In this document: positions 51,993 through 62,928 of the stretch, piece after piece
How the letters are laid out: each line of letters begins with the position of its first letter
Position numbering within the stretch: position 1 is the stretch's first letter
Assembly (NCBI GenBank): GCA_958295955.1
Contig: OY282420.1
Span: forward strand, 2,618,435-2,682,434
Source of the DNA: an uncultured Bryobacterales bacterium
Lineage (GTDB): Bacteria > Acidobacteriota > Terriglobia > Bryobacterales > UBA6623
Direction of reading: 5' to 3'
Length of the DNA stretch: 64,000 nucleotides
Program-made: the position numbers and the translations under genes
Notes under the pieces: model-generated
What the model saw: the letters and a program-made list of their open reading frames with translations, nothing else
What the model was told of the DNA's origin: nothing
The model's database searches: none

Positions 51993-53453
51993 CTAGGTCA
52001 GCCACTTCAGTTCCGGACCGCGGACGTCGCGGCAATGATCCGTGACCTCGACGCGCAGGCTCGCGACTACGGCGGCGTGAGCCGGGTCGGCGAACAGGTT
52101 GTTCGTCTGCTGCGGGTCATTGCGGCGGTCGAACAAGATGCCGTCGCCGCCTTGCACAAGCGCAAACTCCCAATCCGGAGTAAACACCCCGGCGCGCTGC
52201 AGCGAACTGTGATGAATCCAGGCGCGGTCGCCGGCCGAGCCGTCGAACATGCCGCGCCCTTCTTCCCGGCCGGCTGTGCTTACGCCGGCCAGGCGGCAGA
52301 CCGCGGGTAGAAAATCGACCGTTGCGACCACGTCGTCAACCACCGTGCCCGCCGCGATCTTCGCCGGATAACGCGCCAACATGGCGACATGGTGCGCCGT
52401 CTCGTAAAGCTGGTTCTTGTTGTAGAGGCCGTGCTCGCCCATGTAGTTCCCGTGGTCGGAGGTGAACAGCACGATGGTGTTGTCGAGTTGATCCGCTTCG
52501 CGCAGCGCGGCCAGGATGCGCCCGACGTTGTCGTCGATGCAGCGGATCATGCCGCAGTACCGGGCCATGCGCTGCTGAAAGACCTGCACCCGCCGCGGAT
52601 CGAACGGGCCGTCCGCTTTCTCGCCGGCCGGCTTCGCCGTCCTGGCCTCCTCCGCCCAATCGGGCAAATCCTTCTCGAACAGCGTTGCCGGAGGCTCCAT
52701 GTCCTCGGGACGGAACATCGTGTCGTAGGGCGGCGCAACGCTGTACGGCGTATGCGGATCGGGGATGCTCAGGTAGTAGAAGAAGGGGCTGCTGCGCGGC
52801 CGCCGGATGAATTCGATGCACTTGTCGGCGAGCCAGTCGGTGAAGAACTCGCCCTCGGCGCCGACGTCGTAGTCCACGTCCGGCATTCCGTCGGGCTCGC
52901 TCGGGGTTATCAGACGCTTGCCCTGGCGCGCCGTCGAGCGGTTCTCCGGCCGGCCCGCGGGCCGTTCGACAACGCGCTTCCAGTGGCCGGTGTTGTACAT
53001 CCACTTGCAATCGTCGAAGCCCATCGAGCGCTCGACGGGCATCCACCCCGGCTTCGCCGCGCCGTCGAGATGCCATTTCCCCGCCATGCCGGTTTCGTAG
53101 CCGGCTCTGCGGAACAATTCGGCGATCGTGACGTTATCGCTGCCGAGCTCGACATAGTTGCGGTAGGCGCCGTGCCGGTGCGGGTAGCGCCCCGTCATCA
53201 AGCAGCCGCGCGACGGCGTGCATACCGCGCTGTTCACGAAAAAATTGTTGAAGACCGCTCCTTCGCGGCCGATTGAATCGAGATGCGGCGTGCCGGCGAC
53301 CTTCCCGCCGTAGGCGCCCAGCGTCCAGTGCGAATGCTCGTCGGTATAGAGCAGCAAGACGTTGGGCTTTTTCGCCCGCCGCTGCTCGGTACGGCCGCAG
53401 CCGGCCGCGCCCGCCAAGGCGGACCCTGTCTGCAAGAACTCCCGTCGATTCAT
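51993..53453 (-). CDS. Tat-exported lipoprotein sulfatase
   Basis: 486 residues. MNRREFLQTGSALAGAAGC is a Tat signal (R-R-E-F-L) that also ends in a lipobox cysteine at 19. PNVLLLYTDEHSHWTLGAYG opens the catalytic domain. The formylglycine site is C78-T-P-S-R, followed by GCLMTGRYPHRHG, and VLFTSDHGNYMGEHGLY supplies later metal ligands. Arylsulfatase/choline-sulfatase type; substrate unknown. Convergent with the xylose isomerase gene, and its own -10 box lies just upstream. Confidence 0.9.
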   Translation of the reverse strand: MNRREFLQTGSALAGAAGCGRTEQRRAKKPNVLLLYTDEHSHWTLGAYGGKVAGTPHLDSIGREGAVFNNFFVNSAVCTPSRGCLMTGRYPHRHGAYRNYVELGSDNVTIAELFRRAGYETGMAGKWHLDGAAKPGWMPVERSMGFDDCKWMYNTGHWKRVVERPAGRPENRSTARQGKRLITPSEPDGMPDVDYDVGAEGEFFTDWLADKCIEFIRRPRSSPFFYYLSIPDPHTPYSVAPPYDTMFRPEDMEPPATLFEKDLPDWAEEARTAKPAGEKADGPFDPRRVQVFQQRMARYCGMIRCIDDNVGRILAALREADQLDNTIVLFTSDHGNYMGEHGLYNKNQLYETAHHVAMLARYPAKIAAGTVVDDVVATVDFLPAVCRLAGVSTAGREEGRGMFDGSAGDRAWIHHSSLQRAGVFTPDWEFALVQGGDGILFDRRNDPQQTNNLFADPAHAAVVASLRVEVTDHCRDVRGPELKWLT

Positions 53454-53460
53454 GAGGCGG

Positions 53461-53466
53461 ATTGTA
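53461..53466 (-). promoter_or_regulatory. -10 box for the Tat sulfatase, leaderless
   Basis: Reverse-strand TACAAT preceded by TGC (extended -10), with exactly 7 bases to ATG 53453. Confidence 0.55.
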
Positions 53467-53493
53467 GCAGCCTGCGCGGGAGGCCGTTGCCCA

Positions 53494-54561
53494 TCAGTCG
53501 CGGAGGCCGTACTCGTCGGCGATCCGTTCGGCGAGGTAGTTGCGGATCGACGCGCCGCTGCGCTCGACGTCGAAGAAGGCGGCGCGCAGCAGTTGCCTCT
53601 TGCGGTTGGCGACCCTGTCGCGCAGTTGCTGCTGCACGGCGGGATCGGAAAACTCGCGGCGGCCGGCGGTTTCGATCGAGAGCAGCCGCAGAATGCGGTA
53701 CTGCCCGTCGGTCTCTACGATGTCTGAAATCTCGCCGGGCTGCAGCGCCGCCACCGCCCGGCGCAAGTTGATATGAGCCTTTTCCAGCGACGACTGAGCC
53801 AGATAGCCCATGTCGCCGCCGTTCGGGGTGGAGTCAGGGTCCTCGGAATAGTTTTGCGCCAAAATCGCGAAGTTTTCCCCATTTTGGAGCCGCTCGTGCA
53901 GCATTTCGATTTTTTCCCGCGCCGCTTTGCGGTCGGCGGCGTCGTCGTTGAGCAGGTTGGGGACGGGCGCCTCTTCAACTTCCGTGACCAGGATTTGGGC
54001 CAGGTGAACCTGCTGCTCGGGAAAGGTAAATGCCGCGGCGTTCTGCTCGTAGTCGGCTCGCAGCTCTTCTTCCGTCACCGTTACGCGCGAGGATATCTCT
54101 TTGTTGAACAGCTTGCGGATGGTCAGGTTGCGCCGGGTTTCCAGCCGCAAATCCGCCGGCGTCATGCCGCGCTCGGCCAGGGAAGCGAGGAATTCCTCGT
54201 TGCCGTCGAACGGGGAGCGGTAGCCTTCCAGTTGTCGTTCGACCTCGTCATCGACAGCCATGAGTCCGAGGGACTCGGCTTTTTGCAGCATGATATGACG
54301 GTCGATCAACTCCCGCAGCAGGTTGAGGCGCAGCATCTGCGCCTGTTCGGGGTTTTCGGGTTGCTCGCGATCGCGGTGTCGAGAGGCGTAGTAGGCTTCA
54401 AACTCGGCAAAGGTGATCTTGTAGCCGTTGACCGTCGCCGCGATGCCGCCGCCGGCGTCGCGGCAGGCCGGCCCCGACAACGCAAGCAGGGCGGCGAGCA
54501 GCATGACCGCCCGCGCCGCCGCCGGCCCCGGAGCGCTCGTCTTGACCGTTGCAACCGGCAT
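53494..54561 (-). CDS. lipoprotein PpiC/SurA-type peptidyl-prolyl isomerase
   Basis: 355 residues. ATG 54561 follows GGAGGAGG. The lipobox is near residue 33 (LLALSGPAC). A SurA-like N-terminal helical part (TVNGYKITFAEFEAYYASRH, LLRELIDRHIMLQKAESLGL) precedes a parvulin domain (about 185-295): VHLAQILVTEVEE, AILAQNYSEDPDSTPNGGDM and GEISDIVETDGQYRILRL. It should assist folding of exported proteins in the periplasm. It is the last gene of the ribosomal run, 32 bases after rplQ. Confidence 0.88.
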   Translation of the reverse strand: MPVATVKTSAPGPAAARAVMLLAALLALSGPACRDAGGGIAATVNGYKITFAEFEAYYASRHRDREQPENPEQAQMLRLNLLRELIDRHIMLQKAESLGLMAVDDEVERQLEGYRSPFDGNEEFLASLAERGMTPADLRLETRRNLTIRKLFNKEISSRVTVTEEELRADYEQNAAAFTFPEQQVHLAQILVTEVEEAPVPNLLNDDAADRKAAREKIEMLHERLQNGENFAILAQNYSEDPDSTPNGGDMGYLAQSSLEKAHINLRRAVAALQPGEISDIVETDGQYRILRLLSIETAGRREFSDPAVQQQLRDRVANRKRQLLRAAFFDVERSGASIRNYLAERIADEYGLRD

Positions 54562-54593
54562 GCGCCGCCTCCTCCGGGAACCCGTGCGGGGCG

Positions 54594-55073
54594 TTATTGC
54601 TTTTCGTCTTCCGCTTCGCCGCCGTCAGCGGTTGCTTCTTCGGCTTCCGTTTCTTCCTGCTTGGCCTTCATGCGCTCTTCCTTGCGCTTCTTCTTTTCCT
54701 CGGCCTTCTTCTTGAGTTGCGTTCCGAGCAACTCGATAATCGCCAGTTCGGCGCCGTCGCCCCGGCGCGGGCCCAGACGGACAATCCGCGTGTAGCCTCC
54801 CGCGCGGTCGGCGAAGCGCGGTCCGACCGTGTCGAACAGCTTTTTCACCGCGGCGGGCTCTTGCAAGTAGGCCGCGGCCTGGCGGCGCGCATGCAAAGTG
54901 TCGCGCTTGGCCAGGGTGATGACCTTCTCGATCTGCGGGCGCACGGCCTTCGCCTTGGTGATCGTCGTTTCGATGCGATCGTGCAGGATGATGCTGGTGG
55001 CGAGGCCGCGCAGCAACGCACGCCGCGCAGACGGGTCGCGCTGCAGCTTGTAGCCGCCTTTCCTGTGTCTCAT
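54594..55073 (-). CDS. rplQ: 50S ribosomal protein L17 with long charged tail
   Basis: 159 residues. [20 protein letters not shown] through [20 protein letters not shown] is canonical L17 (about 118-127 residues). The remaining 40 residues are a Lys/Glu-rich extension ([20 protein letters not shown] and further Glu/Ala). It follows rpoA in the alpha operon, as in most bacteria. Confidence 0.96.
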   Translation of the reverse strand: MRHRKGGYKLQRDPSARRALLRGLATSIILHDRIETTITKAKAVRPQIEKVITLAKRDTLHARRQAAAYLQEPAAVKKLFDTVGPRFADRAGGYTRIVRLGPRRGDGAELAIIELLGTQLKKKAEEKKKRKEERMKAKQEETEAEEATADGGEAEDEKQ

Positions 55074-55097
55074 GGTAGCTGCAATCTCTTTCGATTC

Positions 55098-56099
55098 TTA
55101 GAATTCTTCCGTTTCGTCCGGCGTCCCCGGAATCAACCGGCCGTGCTCGGTGAAGCGCATGCCCAGACCCAAGCCCATCGCGCCGAGCATTTCGCGAATC
55201 TCGTTGAGCGATTTGCGCCCGAAATTCTTGGTCTTGAGCATGTCGGCCTCGGTGCGCACAACCAGATCGGCAATGGTCTGAATGTTGGCGTTTCTGAGGC
55301 AGTTGTACGAGCGGACGGAGAGCTCCAGCTCTTCGACCGAGCGGTTGAGGTGCTCGTTGTAACGATCGCTTGCCGTATCGGCGGCAAGCTCTTCCACCGC
55401 GGTCTCTTCCTCGAAGTTGATGAAGATCTGCATGTGGTCTTTCATCAGCTTGGCGGCCAGGCCGATCGAGTCCTGCGGGGTTACGGCGCCGTTCGTCCAG
55501 ACTTCGAGCGTCAACTTGTCGTAGTCGGTCATCTGGCCGAGACGCGCCGCCTCGACGGTATAGTTCACCTTGCGGACCGGCGAATGCACCGAGTCGATGG
55601 GAATGTATCCCAGGGCGAGATCGTCGTCGAAGTTCTTTTCGGCGGAGACGTAGCCGCGGCCCAGCTTGACGCGCATCTCGATGTCGAGCACGCCGCCCTC
55701 GCTGACGGTCGCGATATAGACGTTTTCGTCGAGAATCGCAACTTCGGAGTCCGCTTCGATCGCCGCGCTGTAAACCGGGCCGGCTTCGGTCACGCGCAGC
55801 CGGACCGTGCGGGCGCTGTCGCTGTGCAGCTTGAGCGGAATCTGCTTGAGACTCAGGATGATGTCGGTAGCGTCTTCGACGACGCCCGGAATCGGGCTGA
55901 ACTCGTGCGAGATGCCCTCGATGCGGATGGCGGTGACGGCGGCGCCTTCGATCGAGCTCAGCAGCGCGCGGCGCAGGGAATTGCCGATGGTCGTGCCGAA
56001 TCCGCGCTCGAACGGTTGCGCGCTGAATTTCCCGAACGTCTCGTCCAAAGTGTCTCCGTCAACAGCCAGTCGCTTGGGTTTCTGAAATCCTTTCCACAT
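55098..56099 (-). CDS. rpoA: RNA polymerase alpha subunit
   Basis: 333 residues from ATG 56099 ([20 protein letters not shown]), with AGAGGAT upstream. The N-terminal dimerisation domain includes [20 protein letters not shown], and the C-terminal domain has [20 protein letters not shown] and [20 protein letters not shown]. It assembles the polymerase core and contacts UP elements and activators. The open frame extends about 68 codons upstream of the ATG without coding character. Confidence 0.98.
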   Translation of the reverse strand: MWKGFQKPKRLAVDGDTLDETFGKFSAQPFERGFGTTIGNSLRRALLSSIEGAAVTAIRIEGISHEFSPIPGVVEDATDIILSLKQIPLKLHSDSARTVRLRVTEAGPVYSAAIEADSEVAILDENVYIATVSEGGVLDIEMRVKLGRGYVSAEKNFDDDLALGYIPIDSVHSPVRKVNYTVEAARLGQMTDYDKLTLEVWTNGAVTPQDSIGLAAKLMKDHMQIFINFEEETAVEELAADTASDRYNEHLNRSVEELELSVRSYNCLRNANIQTIADLVVRTEADMLKTKNFGRKSLNEIREMLGAMGLGLGMRFTEHGRLIPGTPDETEEF

Positions 56100-56126
56100 A
56101 TGCGCTAATCCTCTTTTCAGGCTTGC

Positions 56127-56145
56127 AGCGGCAGAACGGGCCGCT
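56127..56145 (-). other. hairpin in the rpsD-rpoA gap
   Basis: AGCGGC (56127-56132) and GCCGCT (56140-56145), 6 bp with a 7-base loop, lying directly before the rpoA leader. Confidence 0.4.
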
Positions 56146-56158
56146 TGCTTCCGGTTGT

Positions 56159-56177
56159 GCTCTCCGCTTTGGAGAGC
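56159..56177 (-). other. second hairpin in the rpsD-rpoA gap
   Basis: GCTCTCC (56159-56165), 5-base loop, GGAGAGC (56171-56177). No T-tract follows on the transcribed strand, so attenuation or mRNA processing is more likely than full termination. Confidence 0.45.
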
Positions 56178-56185
56178 CGACTTAT

Positions 56186-56839
56186 CTACCGCGAATAAAG
56201 CTCGACGATGAGTTGAGCATTGATCATGGTGGTCTTCAGATCGTCTTTGCTCGGGGAGCCGAGCACCTTGCCCCGAAAGTTCTCGTGATCGGCCTCCAGC
56301 CAACCCGGCGGAGCCGTCATGGCGGATGTCTCCAAAGCCAGCAGGACGCCGCCGTGCTTCCGCCTGCGGCTCTTCTCGCGCAGTTCGACAACGTCGCCCG
56401 GACTGACCAGGTACGACGGAATATCGACCTTTTGACCGTTAACCTGCAGGTGCCCGTGGGCTACGATCTGGCGGGCTTGCCGGCGGGAGACCGCGAAGCC
56501 CAAGCGGAAGGTGACGTTGTCGAGCCGGCGTTCCAGCAGGCTCATCAGGTTGTCGCCGACGACGCCGGGCATTTTGGCCGCGCGCTTGTAGTAGTTGCGG
56601 AACTGCCGCTCGAGCACGTCGTACATGAAACGCGCGCGCTGTTTCTCTTGAAGCTGCAGGGCGTAGCCGAGCATCTTTTTCGGACGCCGCGTTTTGCCGT
56701 GCTGGCCGGGCGCAAAGCGGCGTTTCTCCAATTTCCGCTCCGACTTGGGATCGAGCGGCACATCCTGTTTGCCCGATTGATCGGGACCCAACCCCAAGCG
56801 GCGCGAGCGGCGGAGGACCGGACCTCTATTCCTTGCCAT
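56186..56839 (-). CDS. rpsD: 30S ribosomal protein S4
   Basis: 217 residues, [16 protein letters not shown] start, with the S4 RNA-binding motif [20 protein letters not shown] and [20 protein letters not shown]. The N-terminus lacks the four-cysteine zinc site (C-minus type). In E. coli S4 represses the alpha operon; whether it does so here cannot be told. Confidence 0.98.
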   Translation of the reverse strand: MARNRGPVLRRSRRLGLGPDQSGKQDVPLDPKSERKLEKRRFAPGQHGKTRRPKKMLGYALQLQEKQRARFMYDVLERQFRNYYKRAAKMPGVVGDNLMSLLERRLDNVTFRLGFAVSRRQARQIVAHGHLQVNGQKVDIPSYLVSPGDVVELREKSRRRKHGGVLLALETSAMTAPPGWLEADHENFRGKVLGSPSKDDLKTTMINAQLIVELYSR

Positions 56840-56856
56840 GGATTCTTCTCGTTTCC

Positions 56857-57258
56857 TCAGACGCGGCGCTTTTTCGGCGGCCGGCAGCCGTTATGCGGCA
56901 TCGGCGTGACGTCGCGGATATGGGTAACCTGAATGCCCGCGGCCGTCAGCGCGCGTACAGCCGCCTCGCGTCCGCCGCCGGGTCCCTTGATGCAGACCGA
57001 GACTTTGCGCAAACCGTGTTCCTTGGCGGCGTTGACCGCGGTCATGCCGGCCTGCTGCGCGGCAAACGGAGTGCCTTTCTGCGATCCGCGGAACCCCAGC
57101 GAGCCGGCGCTCGACCACGAAACGGTCTTCCCTTCGACATCGCAGATGGTGACGATCGTGTTGTTGAAAGTGGCCTGCACGTGAACGACGCCGACGGGGA
57201 TATTCTTCTTTTGCCGGCTCTTGAACTTCTTTTTGCCTTTGGTTTTCGCTTTTGCCAT
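56857..57258 (-). CDS. rpsK: 30S ribosomal protein S11
   Basis: 133 residues: [40 protein letters not shown] and [20 protein letters not shown], the canonical S11 C-terminus. It lies between rpsM and rpsD in the usual alpha-operon order. Confidence 0.98.
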   Translation of the reverse strand: MAKAKTKGKKKFKSRQKKNIPVGVVHVQATFNNTIVTICDVEGKTVSWSSAGSLGFRGSQKGTPFAAQQAGMTAVNAAKEHGLRKVSVCIKGPGGGREAAVRALTAAGIQVTHIRDVTPMPHNGCRPPKKRRV

Positions 57259-57277
57259 GTTTCCCTATCCGCTGCGC

Positions 57278-57658
57278 TTACTTGGTTGCCTTTTTCTTGT
57301 TGGCGATCTGGCCGCGGCGCGGGCCTTTACGCGTGCGCGCGTTGGTGTGCGTGCGCTGACCCCTGACCGGCAGGCTGCGCCGGTGGCGCAATCCGCGGTA
57401 GCAGCCGATCTCCATCAAGCGCCGGATGTTCATCGAGACTTCCTTGCGCAGGGCGCCCTCGACCGCTCCTTCGTCTTCGAGCAGCTGGCGCAGAGCCGTG
57501 ATTTCGTGATCGTCCAGCGCGCCCATCCTCTTGCCGAAATCGATTCCCGCGCGGTACAGCAAAGACCGCGCGCGCGCCGGACCGATTCCGTAGAGATAAG
57601 TAAGCGAGACTTCCGCCCGCTTGTTGTCGGGAATATCGACACCTTCGAATCGCGCCAT
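57278..57658 (-). CDS. rpsM: 30S ribosomal protein S13
   Basis: 126 residues: [33 protein letters not shown] and the basic tail [20 protein letters not shown]. First gene of the alpha operon proper, 12 bases after rpmJ. Confidence 0.98.
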   Translation of the reverse strand: MARFEGVDIPDNKRAEVSLTYLYGIGPARARSLLYRAGIDFGKRMGALDDHEITALRQLLEDEGAVEGALRKEVSMNIRRLMEIGCYRGLRHRRSLPVRGQRTHTNARTRKGPRRGQIANKKKATK

Positions 57659-57670
57659 GATGAACCTTCT

Positions 57671-57784
57671 CTAACCTTGCCTTTGCTTGTGTTTGGGGTT
57701 GCTGCAAAGCACGCGCACGATGCCGTGCCGGCGGATGATCTTGCAGTTCTTGCAGAGTTTTTTTACCGATGCCCGAACTTTCAT
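57671..57784 (-). CDS. rpmJ: 50S ribosomal protein L36
   Basis: 37 residues on the reverse strand: [20 protein letters not shown], then [17 protein letters not shown]. The zinc ligands C11, C14, C27 and H32 are intact, so this is the zinc-containing form. Canonical position before rpsM, but without infA in front of it. Confidence 0.96.
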   Translation of the reverse strand: MKVRASVKKLCKNCKIIRRHGIVRVLCSNPKHKQRQG

Positions 57785-57842
57785 GATGTTTTTCGTCCGA
57801 TGATGCGTCCGTGGGCCGCGCTCGGTCTTTCTCCTATTTTGC

Positions 57843-58649
57843 TTAGACCTCGGTCAGAATCCAGGGCCCGTTATCGGTGACGGCCACGCAGTGCTCGAAG
57901 TGAGCGGCATTCGAGCCGTCTTCGGTGACCGCAGTCCAGCGGTCCGAGAGCAAGCGCGTCGCGGGCGATCCGGCCACGACCATCGGCTCGATGGCCAGCA
58001 CTATGCCTTCGCGGAGACGCGGATTGCGGATTTTGGGATCGATGTAATTCGGCACCTGCGGCGCTTCGTGGAGCTGCTTGCCGATGCCGTGGCCGACAAA
58101 CTCGCGGACTACGGCATAGCCGCTCGCTTCGACGTGCTTCTGAACCGCGCCGCAGACGTCGAAAAGACGACGCCCGTCAACCATCTGGTCGATGGCGAGG
58201 TCGAGCGCCTCGCGGGTAATTTTCATCAGGCGCTCTGTAGCCGGCGCGATCTCGCCGACTGCGATCGTGGTCGCCGAGTCGCCGTAATAGCCGTCGAGCA
58301 GAACGCCGCAGTCCACTTTGACGATATCGCCTTCTTTGAGAATCCGCTTTTTCGAGGGAATGCCGTGAACGATCTCTTCGTTGACCGAGGTGCATAGAGC
58401 CGCCGGGAAGCGCTTGCCCACTGCGGGGACATAGTAACCCTTGAACGCCGCCTTGGCGCCCGCCTCGCGAATCATCTTGTCCGCGACGACTTCCAGGTCC
58501 ATGGTCGAGACGCCCGGAGCGACCAGGGAGCGCACCGCGGCCAGGACGCGGGCCACGCAACGGCCGCTTTCGCGCATCTTCGCCAGTTCGGACGGACTCT
58601 TGCGCACGATGATGCGCGGCGCGGTTTTGCTGAGAAATGTCCGGGTCAT
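57843..58649 (-). CDS. map: methionine aminopeptidase type I
   Basis: 268 residues from ATG 58649 (TTG 58676 would add nine). Metal ligands are in [19 protein letters not shown] (two Asp), [16 protein letters not shown] (His), LAIEPMVV (Glu) and a late Glu in the C-terminal [14 protein letters not shown] region. It removes initiator methionine from nascent proteins. It lies between secY and rpmJ. Confidence 0.96.
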   Translation of the reverse strand: MTRTFLSKTAPRIIVRKSPSELAKMRESGRCVARVLAAVRSLVAPGVSTMDLEVVADKMIREAGAKAAFKGYYVPAVGKRFPAALCTSVNEEIVHGIPSKKRILKEGDIVKVDCGVLLDGYYGDSATTIAVGEIAPATERLMKITREALDLAIDQMVDGRRLFDVCGAVQKHVEASGYAVVREFVGHGIGKQLHEAPQVPNYIDPKIRNPRLREGIVLAIEPMVVAGSPATRLLSDRWTAVTEDGSNAAHFEHCVAVTDNGPWILTEV

Positions 58650-58742
58650 CGTTTTCGAGGTTGCCTTCGGTTGCAATCGGCGTGCGTCGTTGGCCAGGTT
58701 TTCTCCGTGTGAACTCGATTTCCGGCGGGGCGGCCCCGGCGG

Positions 58743-60131
58743 TCAAACGGCCGACGAGCGGCGGCCGCGGATGCGGCCGGCTCGAGGCGTAAACCCTTCG
58801 TAGTGACGCATAACGAGTTGCGCTTCGACCTGATTGACGGTGTCCATCGCAACGCCCACCACGATCAGCAGCGAAGTTCCTCCAAAGTAAAAATTCACGT
58901 TGAGGCCGTCGAGTATCCAGCGCGGCATGCTGGCGTCGGCCCAGTCTCCGATCAAGGGCAGGTGATGGAATTTGGCGCCGTTGATCATCAGGTCGGGAAT
59001 CAGTGAAATCAACGCCAGATAGAGCCCGCCCACCAGCGTCAGTTTCGTCAGGATGTCGTTGATGTGCTCGGCGGTGGGCTTGCCCGAGCGGATGCCGGGG
59101 ATAAAGCCGCCGTGCTTGCGCATGTTGTCGGCCACTTCCTTCGGGTTGAAGATGATCGACACGTAGAAAAAACAGAAAAAGACGATGCCCGTGACGTAGA
59201 GCAGTTCATACAACGGCTCGCCGTAGCGCACCGTCTCGAAGATGCTGGTCAGGATCGGGCTTTCGGCGACAACCATCGAGAGCGTCTGCGGCAGAGAAAG
59301 AATCGACGAGGCGAAAATAACCGGGATCACGCCGCCGGCATTGACCTTGAGCGGCAGATGGGTCGATTGTCCGCCCATCATGCGCCGGCCGACGACGCGG
59401 CGCGCGTACTGCACGGGTATGCGCCGCTCGCCGCGCTCCACGAAAACGATAAAGCCGACGATCGCGATCATGACGACCAGGATCAGTCCCGCGGCCGCGT
59501 AGCTCCATTGCTGGGTTACGAATACGTTGTCGTAAACGCCTTGAATCGCTCCCGGCAAGCCGACCACGATGCCCGCGAAGATGATCAGCGACATGCCGTT
59601 GCCGATGCCGCGCTCGGTGATCTGCTCGCCGAGCCACATGATGAAAGCGGTTCCGGTGGTGAGCGTCAGAATCGTCATCAAGCGGAACCCCCAGCCCGGG
59701 TTGTAGGCCAGGTTTCCTTGGACCACCAATTGCGAGAAGGCGAAAGACTGCACGATGGCGATGCCGATGGTCAGGTAGCGCGTCCACTGCGTAATTTTGC
59801 GGCGGCCGAGCTCGCCTTCCTTCTGCAGCTTTTCCAGCGAGGGGATGGCGACGGTCAGCAGTTGCAAGATGATCGACGCGGTGATATAGGGCATGATGCC
59901 CAGCGCGAAGATCGTGAGTTGGCTCAACTGTCCGCCGGAGAACAGATCGAGAAACCCCAGCGCCGTGCCCTGGGCGGCCTCGAACATCCGCTGCAACTCG
60001 GCGGTGTTCACGCCCGGGGTGGGGATGTGGCCGCCGACGCGGTACACGGCGAGCATGCCGAGCGTAAAGCCTACGCGGCGGCGCAAGTCCGGAATGCGGA
60101 AGACGTTTACGATTGCCTCAAGCCACTTCAT
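58743..60131 (-). CDS. secY: SecY, protein translocase channel subunit
   Basis: 462 residues, ten membrane helices. Signatures are [36 protein letters not shown] and [20 protein letters not shown]. Its start overlaps the rplO stop by four bases (60128-60131), as expected for translational coupling. With SecE and SecG it forms the Sec channel. Confidence 0.98.
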   Translation of the reverse strand: MKWLEAIVNVFRIPDLRRRVGFTLGMLAVYRVGGHIPTPGVNTAELQRMFEAAQGTALGFLDLFSGGQLSQLTIFALGIMPYITASIILQLLTVAIPSLEKLQKEGELGRRKITQWTRYLTIGIAIVQSFAFSQLVVQGNLAYNPGWGFRLMTILTLTTGTAFIMWLGEQITERGIGNGMSLIIFAGIVVGLPGAIQGVYDNVFVTQQWSYAAAGLILVVMIAIVGFIVFVERGERRIPVQYARRVVGRRMMGGQSTHLPLKVNAGGVIPVIFASSILSLPQTLSMVVAESPILTSIFETVRYGEPLYELLYVTGIVFFCFFYVSIIFNPKEVADNMRKHGGFIPGIRSGKPTAEHINDILTKLTLVGGLYLALISLIPDLMINGAKFHHLPLIGDWADASMPRWILDGLNVNFYFGGTSLLIVVGVAMDTVNQVEAQLVMRHYEGFTPRAGRIRGRRSSAV

Positions 60132-60592
60132 GATGCGTCGGAAGGCTTCTTGCCTTCAATGACTTCGGCCTTGCCGCCTGCTTTCTCGATTTTTTCTCTT
60201 GCCGCGGCCGAGAACTTGTGGGCCGCGACGGTGACCGCGCGGGTCAATTCGCCGTTGCCCAGGATTTTGAGCCCGTCGGCAAGCTTGCTGATCACGCCGC
60301 TCTCGAGCAGCGATTGGGGCGTGAACGCATCCCCTGCGAGCTCTTCGAAGCGCGCGACGTTGACGACTGCGTATTCTTTGCGGAACGGATTGTGAAAGCC
60401 GCGTTTCGGCACGCGGCGGACGAGCGGCATCTGGCCGCCCTCGAACCCGCGCTTGCGCCTGTAGCCCGAGCGCGACTTTTGACCCTTTTCGCCGCGGCCT
60501 GCCGTCTTGCCGGTACCCGAGCCCGGTCCGCGTCCGACGCGCTTGCGCGGCCGGCGCGAGCCCGCGGCGGGGTGCAGTTCGCTGAGATTCAT
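60128..60592 (-). CDS. rplO: 50S ribosomal protein L15
   Basis: 154 residues: [20 protein letters not shown], then [20 protein letters not shown] and [15 protein letters not shown]. Overlaps rpmD by four bases and secY by four bases. Confidence 0.97.
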   Translation of the reverse strand: MNLSELHPAAGSRRPRKRVGRGPGSGTGKTAGRGEKGQKSRSGYRRKRGFEGGQMPLVRRVPKRGFHNPFRKEYAVVNVARFEELAGDAFTPQSLLESGVISKLADGLKILGNGELTRAVTVAAHKFSAAAREKIEKAGGKAEVIEGKKPSDAS

Positions 60593-60783
60593 TCCGTCAC
60601 CTCCGGCTCAACGACTTCGACGAGATGCGGAACCTTGGCGATCATGCCGCGGACCGCCCGGTCGTCCGGCCGCTCGACCGTCTGGTCGATTTTACGCAGA
60701 CCGAGGCCGGCGACGACCTTCTTGAGTTTCGCCGGCGCGCCGATCGTGCTGCGCTTGAGTCGAATCGTAATTTTATCCGCCAT
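60589..60783 (-). CDS. rpmD: 50S ribosomal protein L30
   Basis: 64 residues from ATG 60783 ([20 protein letters not shown]), with AAGG upstream. [20 protein letters not shown] is the L30 core. Overlaps rplO by four bases. Confidence 0.96.
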   Translation of the reverse strand: MADKITIRLKRSTIGAPAKLKKVVAGLGLRKIDQTVERPDDRAVRGMIAKVPHLVEVVEPEVTE

Positions 60784-60792
60784 CGTCAAGCC

Positions 60793-61299
<507 letters not shown>

Positions 61300-61305
61300 A
61301 TCCGA

Positions 61306-61701
61306 TCAGCTTTCCCGTTCCTTTGCTTTGCGCTCGCGGCTCGCGGGCAGCAGGCCCGCCTCGCGCACCGCCTCGGCCAGAGCTTTGACGCGGCCGTGGT
61401 AACGGTGGCCGCCGCGGTCGAACACAACCTTTTCGATCCCGGCCGTTTTGGCGCGTTCGGCGACCCGCGCGCCCACCGCCGCCGCCGCCGCGGCATTGCC
61501 CCCGTAACCTTCGCTTTCCTTGTCGGTTGACGAGGCCGCCGCCAGAGTCCTGCCGGCGTTGTCATCGATCACCTGAGCGTAAATGTGCTTGAGCGAGCGA
61601 AAAACCGCAAGCCGCGGGCACTCGGCGGTACCGTGGAGTTTTCTGCGGATCCGGGCGTGGACATGGCGCCGGCTCGCATCGCGTTTCGGTCTCGAATACA
61701 T
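61306..61701 (-). CDS. rplR: 50S ribosomal protein L18
   Basis: 131 residues: [40 protein letters not shown] and [20 protein letters not shown]. Binds 5S rRNA. Ends 6 bases before rpsE. Confidence 0.97.
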   Translation of the reverse strand: MYSRPKRDASRRHVHARIRRKLHGTAECPRLAVFRSLKHIYAQVIDDNAGRTLAAASSTDKESEGYGGNAAAAAAVGARVAERAKTAGIEKVVFDRGGHRYHGRVKALAEAVREAGLLPASRERKAKERES

Positions 61702-61736
61702 TTCCCGTTCGCCTCTTCAATGGCAATTCCAACGCC

Positions 61737-62270
61737 TTAGGAAGCGCCGGTCTTTCCTTCCTTCTTGCGCAGCTTCTCGCCGGCGTAGCGGATGCCTTTT
61801 TGCTTGTAAGGGTCCGGCTTGCGCAAGCCGCGGATATTGGCTGCGGTCTGGCTGACCAGTTGCTTGTCGATACCGGACAACTCGATCTTGGTGTTTGCCG
61901 TGATCTTGATGTCCACGCCGTCGGGCATCAAGACCTCGATCGGGTGCGAATAGCCAATGTTGAAAACCGCGACGCGCCCCTGCGCCTGCGCGCGGTAGCC
62001 GACGCCGACGATTTCGAGGCGCTTCACGAATCCCTGCGTGACTCCGGTCACGCAGTTGTCGGCCAGGGAGCGCGTCAAGCCGTGCAGCGCCGCCTTGGAG
62101 TCGTTTTTTCGCGTGATGCGCAGCTTCCCGTCGTCGAGCTCTGCGCCGACCCCTTCCGGAATCGGCGCGCTCAGCGCGCCCTTCGGACCCTTGACGCGCA
62201 GCAGGCCGGCTTCGATCTGCACTTCCGTTCCGGCAGGAATGGGAATCGGTAATTTGCCTATTCTCGACAT
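61737..62270 (-). CDS. rplF: 50S ribosomal protein L6
   Basis: 177 residues: [40 protein letters not shown] and [20 protein letters not shown], the canonical L6 C-terminus. Confidence 0.98.
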   Translation of the reverse strand: MSRIGKLPIPIPAGTEVQIEAGLLRVKGPKGALSAPIPEGVGAELDDGKLRITRKNDSKAALHGLTRSLADNCVTGVTQGFVKRLEIVGVGYRAQAQGRVAVFNIGYSHPIEVLMPDGVDIKITANTKIELSGIDKQLVSQTAANIRGLRKPDPYKQKGIRYAGEKLRKKEGKTGAS

Positions 62271-62300
62271 TGCGCTCTCTTGTTCGTCTCGGCTCCCCGC

Positions 62301-62696
62301 TCAATACACCGTGCAGAGAACTTCGCCGCCTACGCCCTGTTTTCCGGCTTCCTTGCCGGTCATCACGCCCTTCGAAGTCGTCAGGATGCAAACGCCCATG
62401 CCGCCGATGACCCGCGGGATATTGTTCGAGTCGGCGTAAACGCGGCGGCCGGGTTTCGATATCCGCTTCAATTCCGAAATGATCGGACTGCGGTCGGGGC
62501 GGTATTTGAGATAAACCTTGATAGTCTGCTTGTGGTCCTCGTTCGCTACGCGGTAGTTGGCCACGTAGCCCTGCTCTTTGAGGATGCGGGCAATTTCGAC
62601 CTTCACCTTCGAGCCGGGGATATCGACTTTGTGGTGACGAGCCGCCAGCCCGTTGCGGATGCGGGTCAGCATGTCCGAGATGGGATCGCTATGCAT
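62301..62696 (-). CDS. rpsH: 30S ribosomal protein S8
   Basis: 131 residues: [37 protein letters not shown] and [20 protein letters not shown]. Confidence 0.98.
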   Translation of the reverse strand: MHSDPISDMLTRIRNGLAARHHKVDIPGSKVKVEIARILKEQGYVANYRVANEDHKQTIKVYLKYRPDRSPIISELKRISKPGRRVYADSNNIPRVIGGMGVCILTTSKGVMTGKEAGKQGVGGEVLCTVY

Positions 62697-62721
62697 GCGG
62701 TCTTCTTTCCTCTTGCGCTTG

Positions 62722-62907
62722 CTACCAACTGCTCTTGGTCACGCCCGGCAACTCGCCGCTTAACGCCAGGTTGCGAAAGCAGATGCGGCAGAGCTCGAAC
62801 TTGCGCATGTATCCGCGCGGCCGCCCGCAAATCCGACAGCGGTTGCGGAAGCGGACCTTGAATTTCAATTTCTTGCGCTCGCGCGCGATTTTTGCCTGTT
62901 TGGCCAT
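62722..62907 (-). CDS. rpsN: 30S ribosomal protein S14 (zinc type)
   Basis: 61 residues with the two zinc pairs C24-RIC27 and C40-RIC43: the short type Z form. The C-terminus [13 protein letters not shown] is canonical. Confidence 0.97.
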   Translation of the reverse strand: MAKQAKIARERKKLKFKVRFRNRCRICGRPRGYMRKFELCRICFRNLALSGELPGVTKSSW

Positions 62908-62928
62908 CTTTTCGATTCCTGACTTGCT

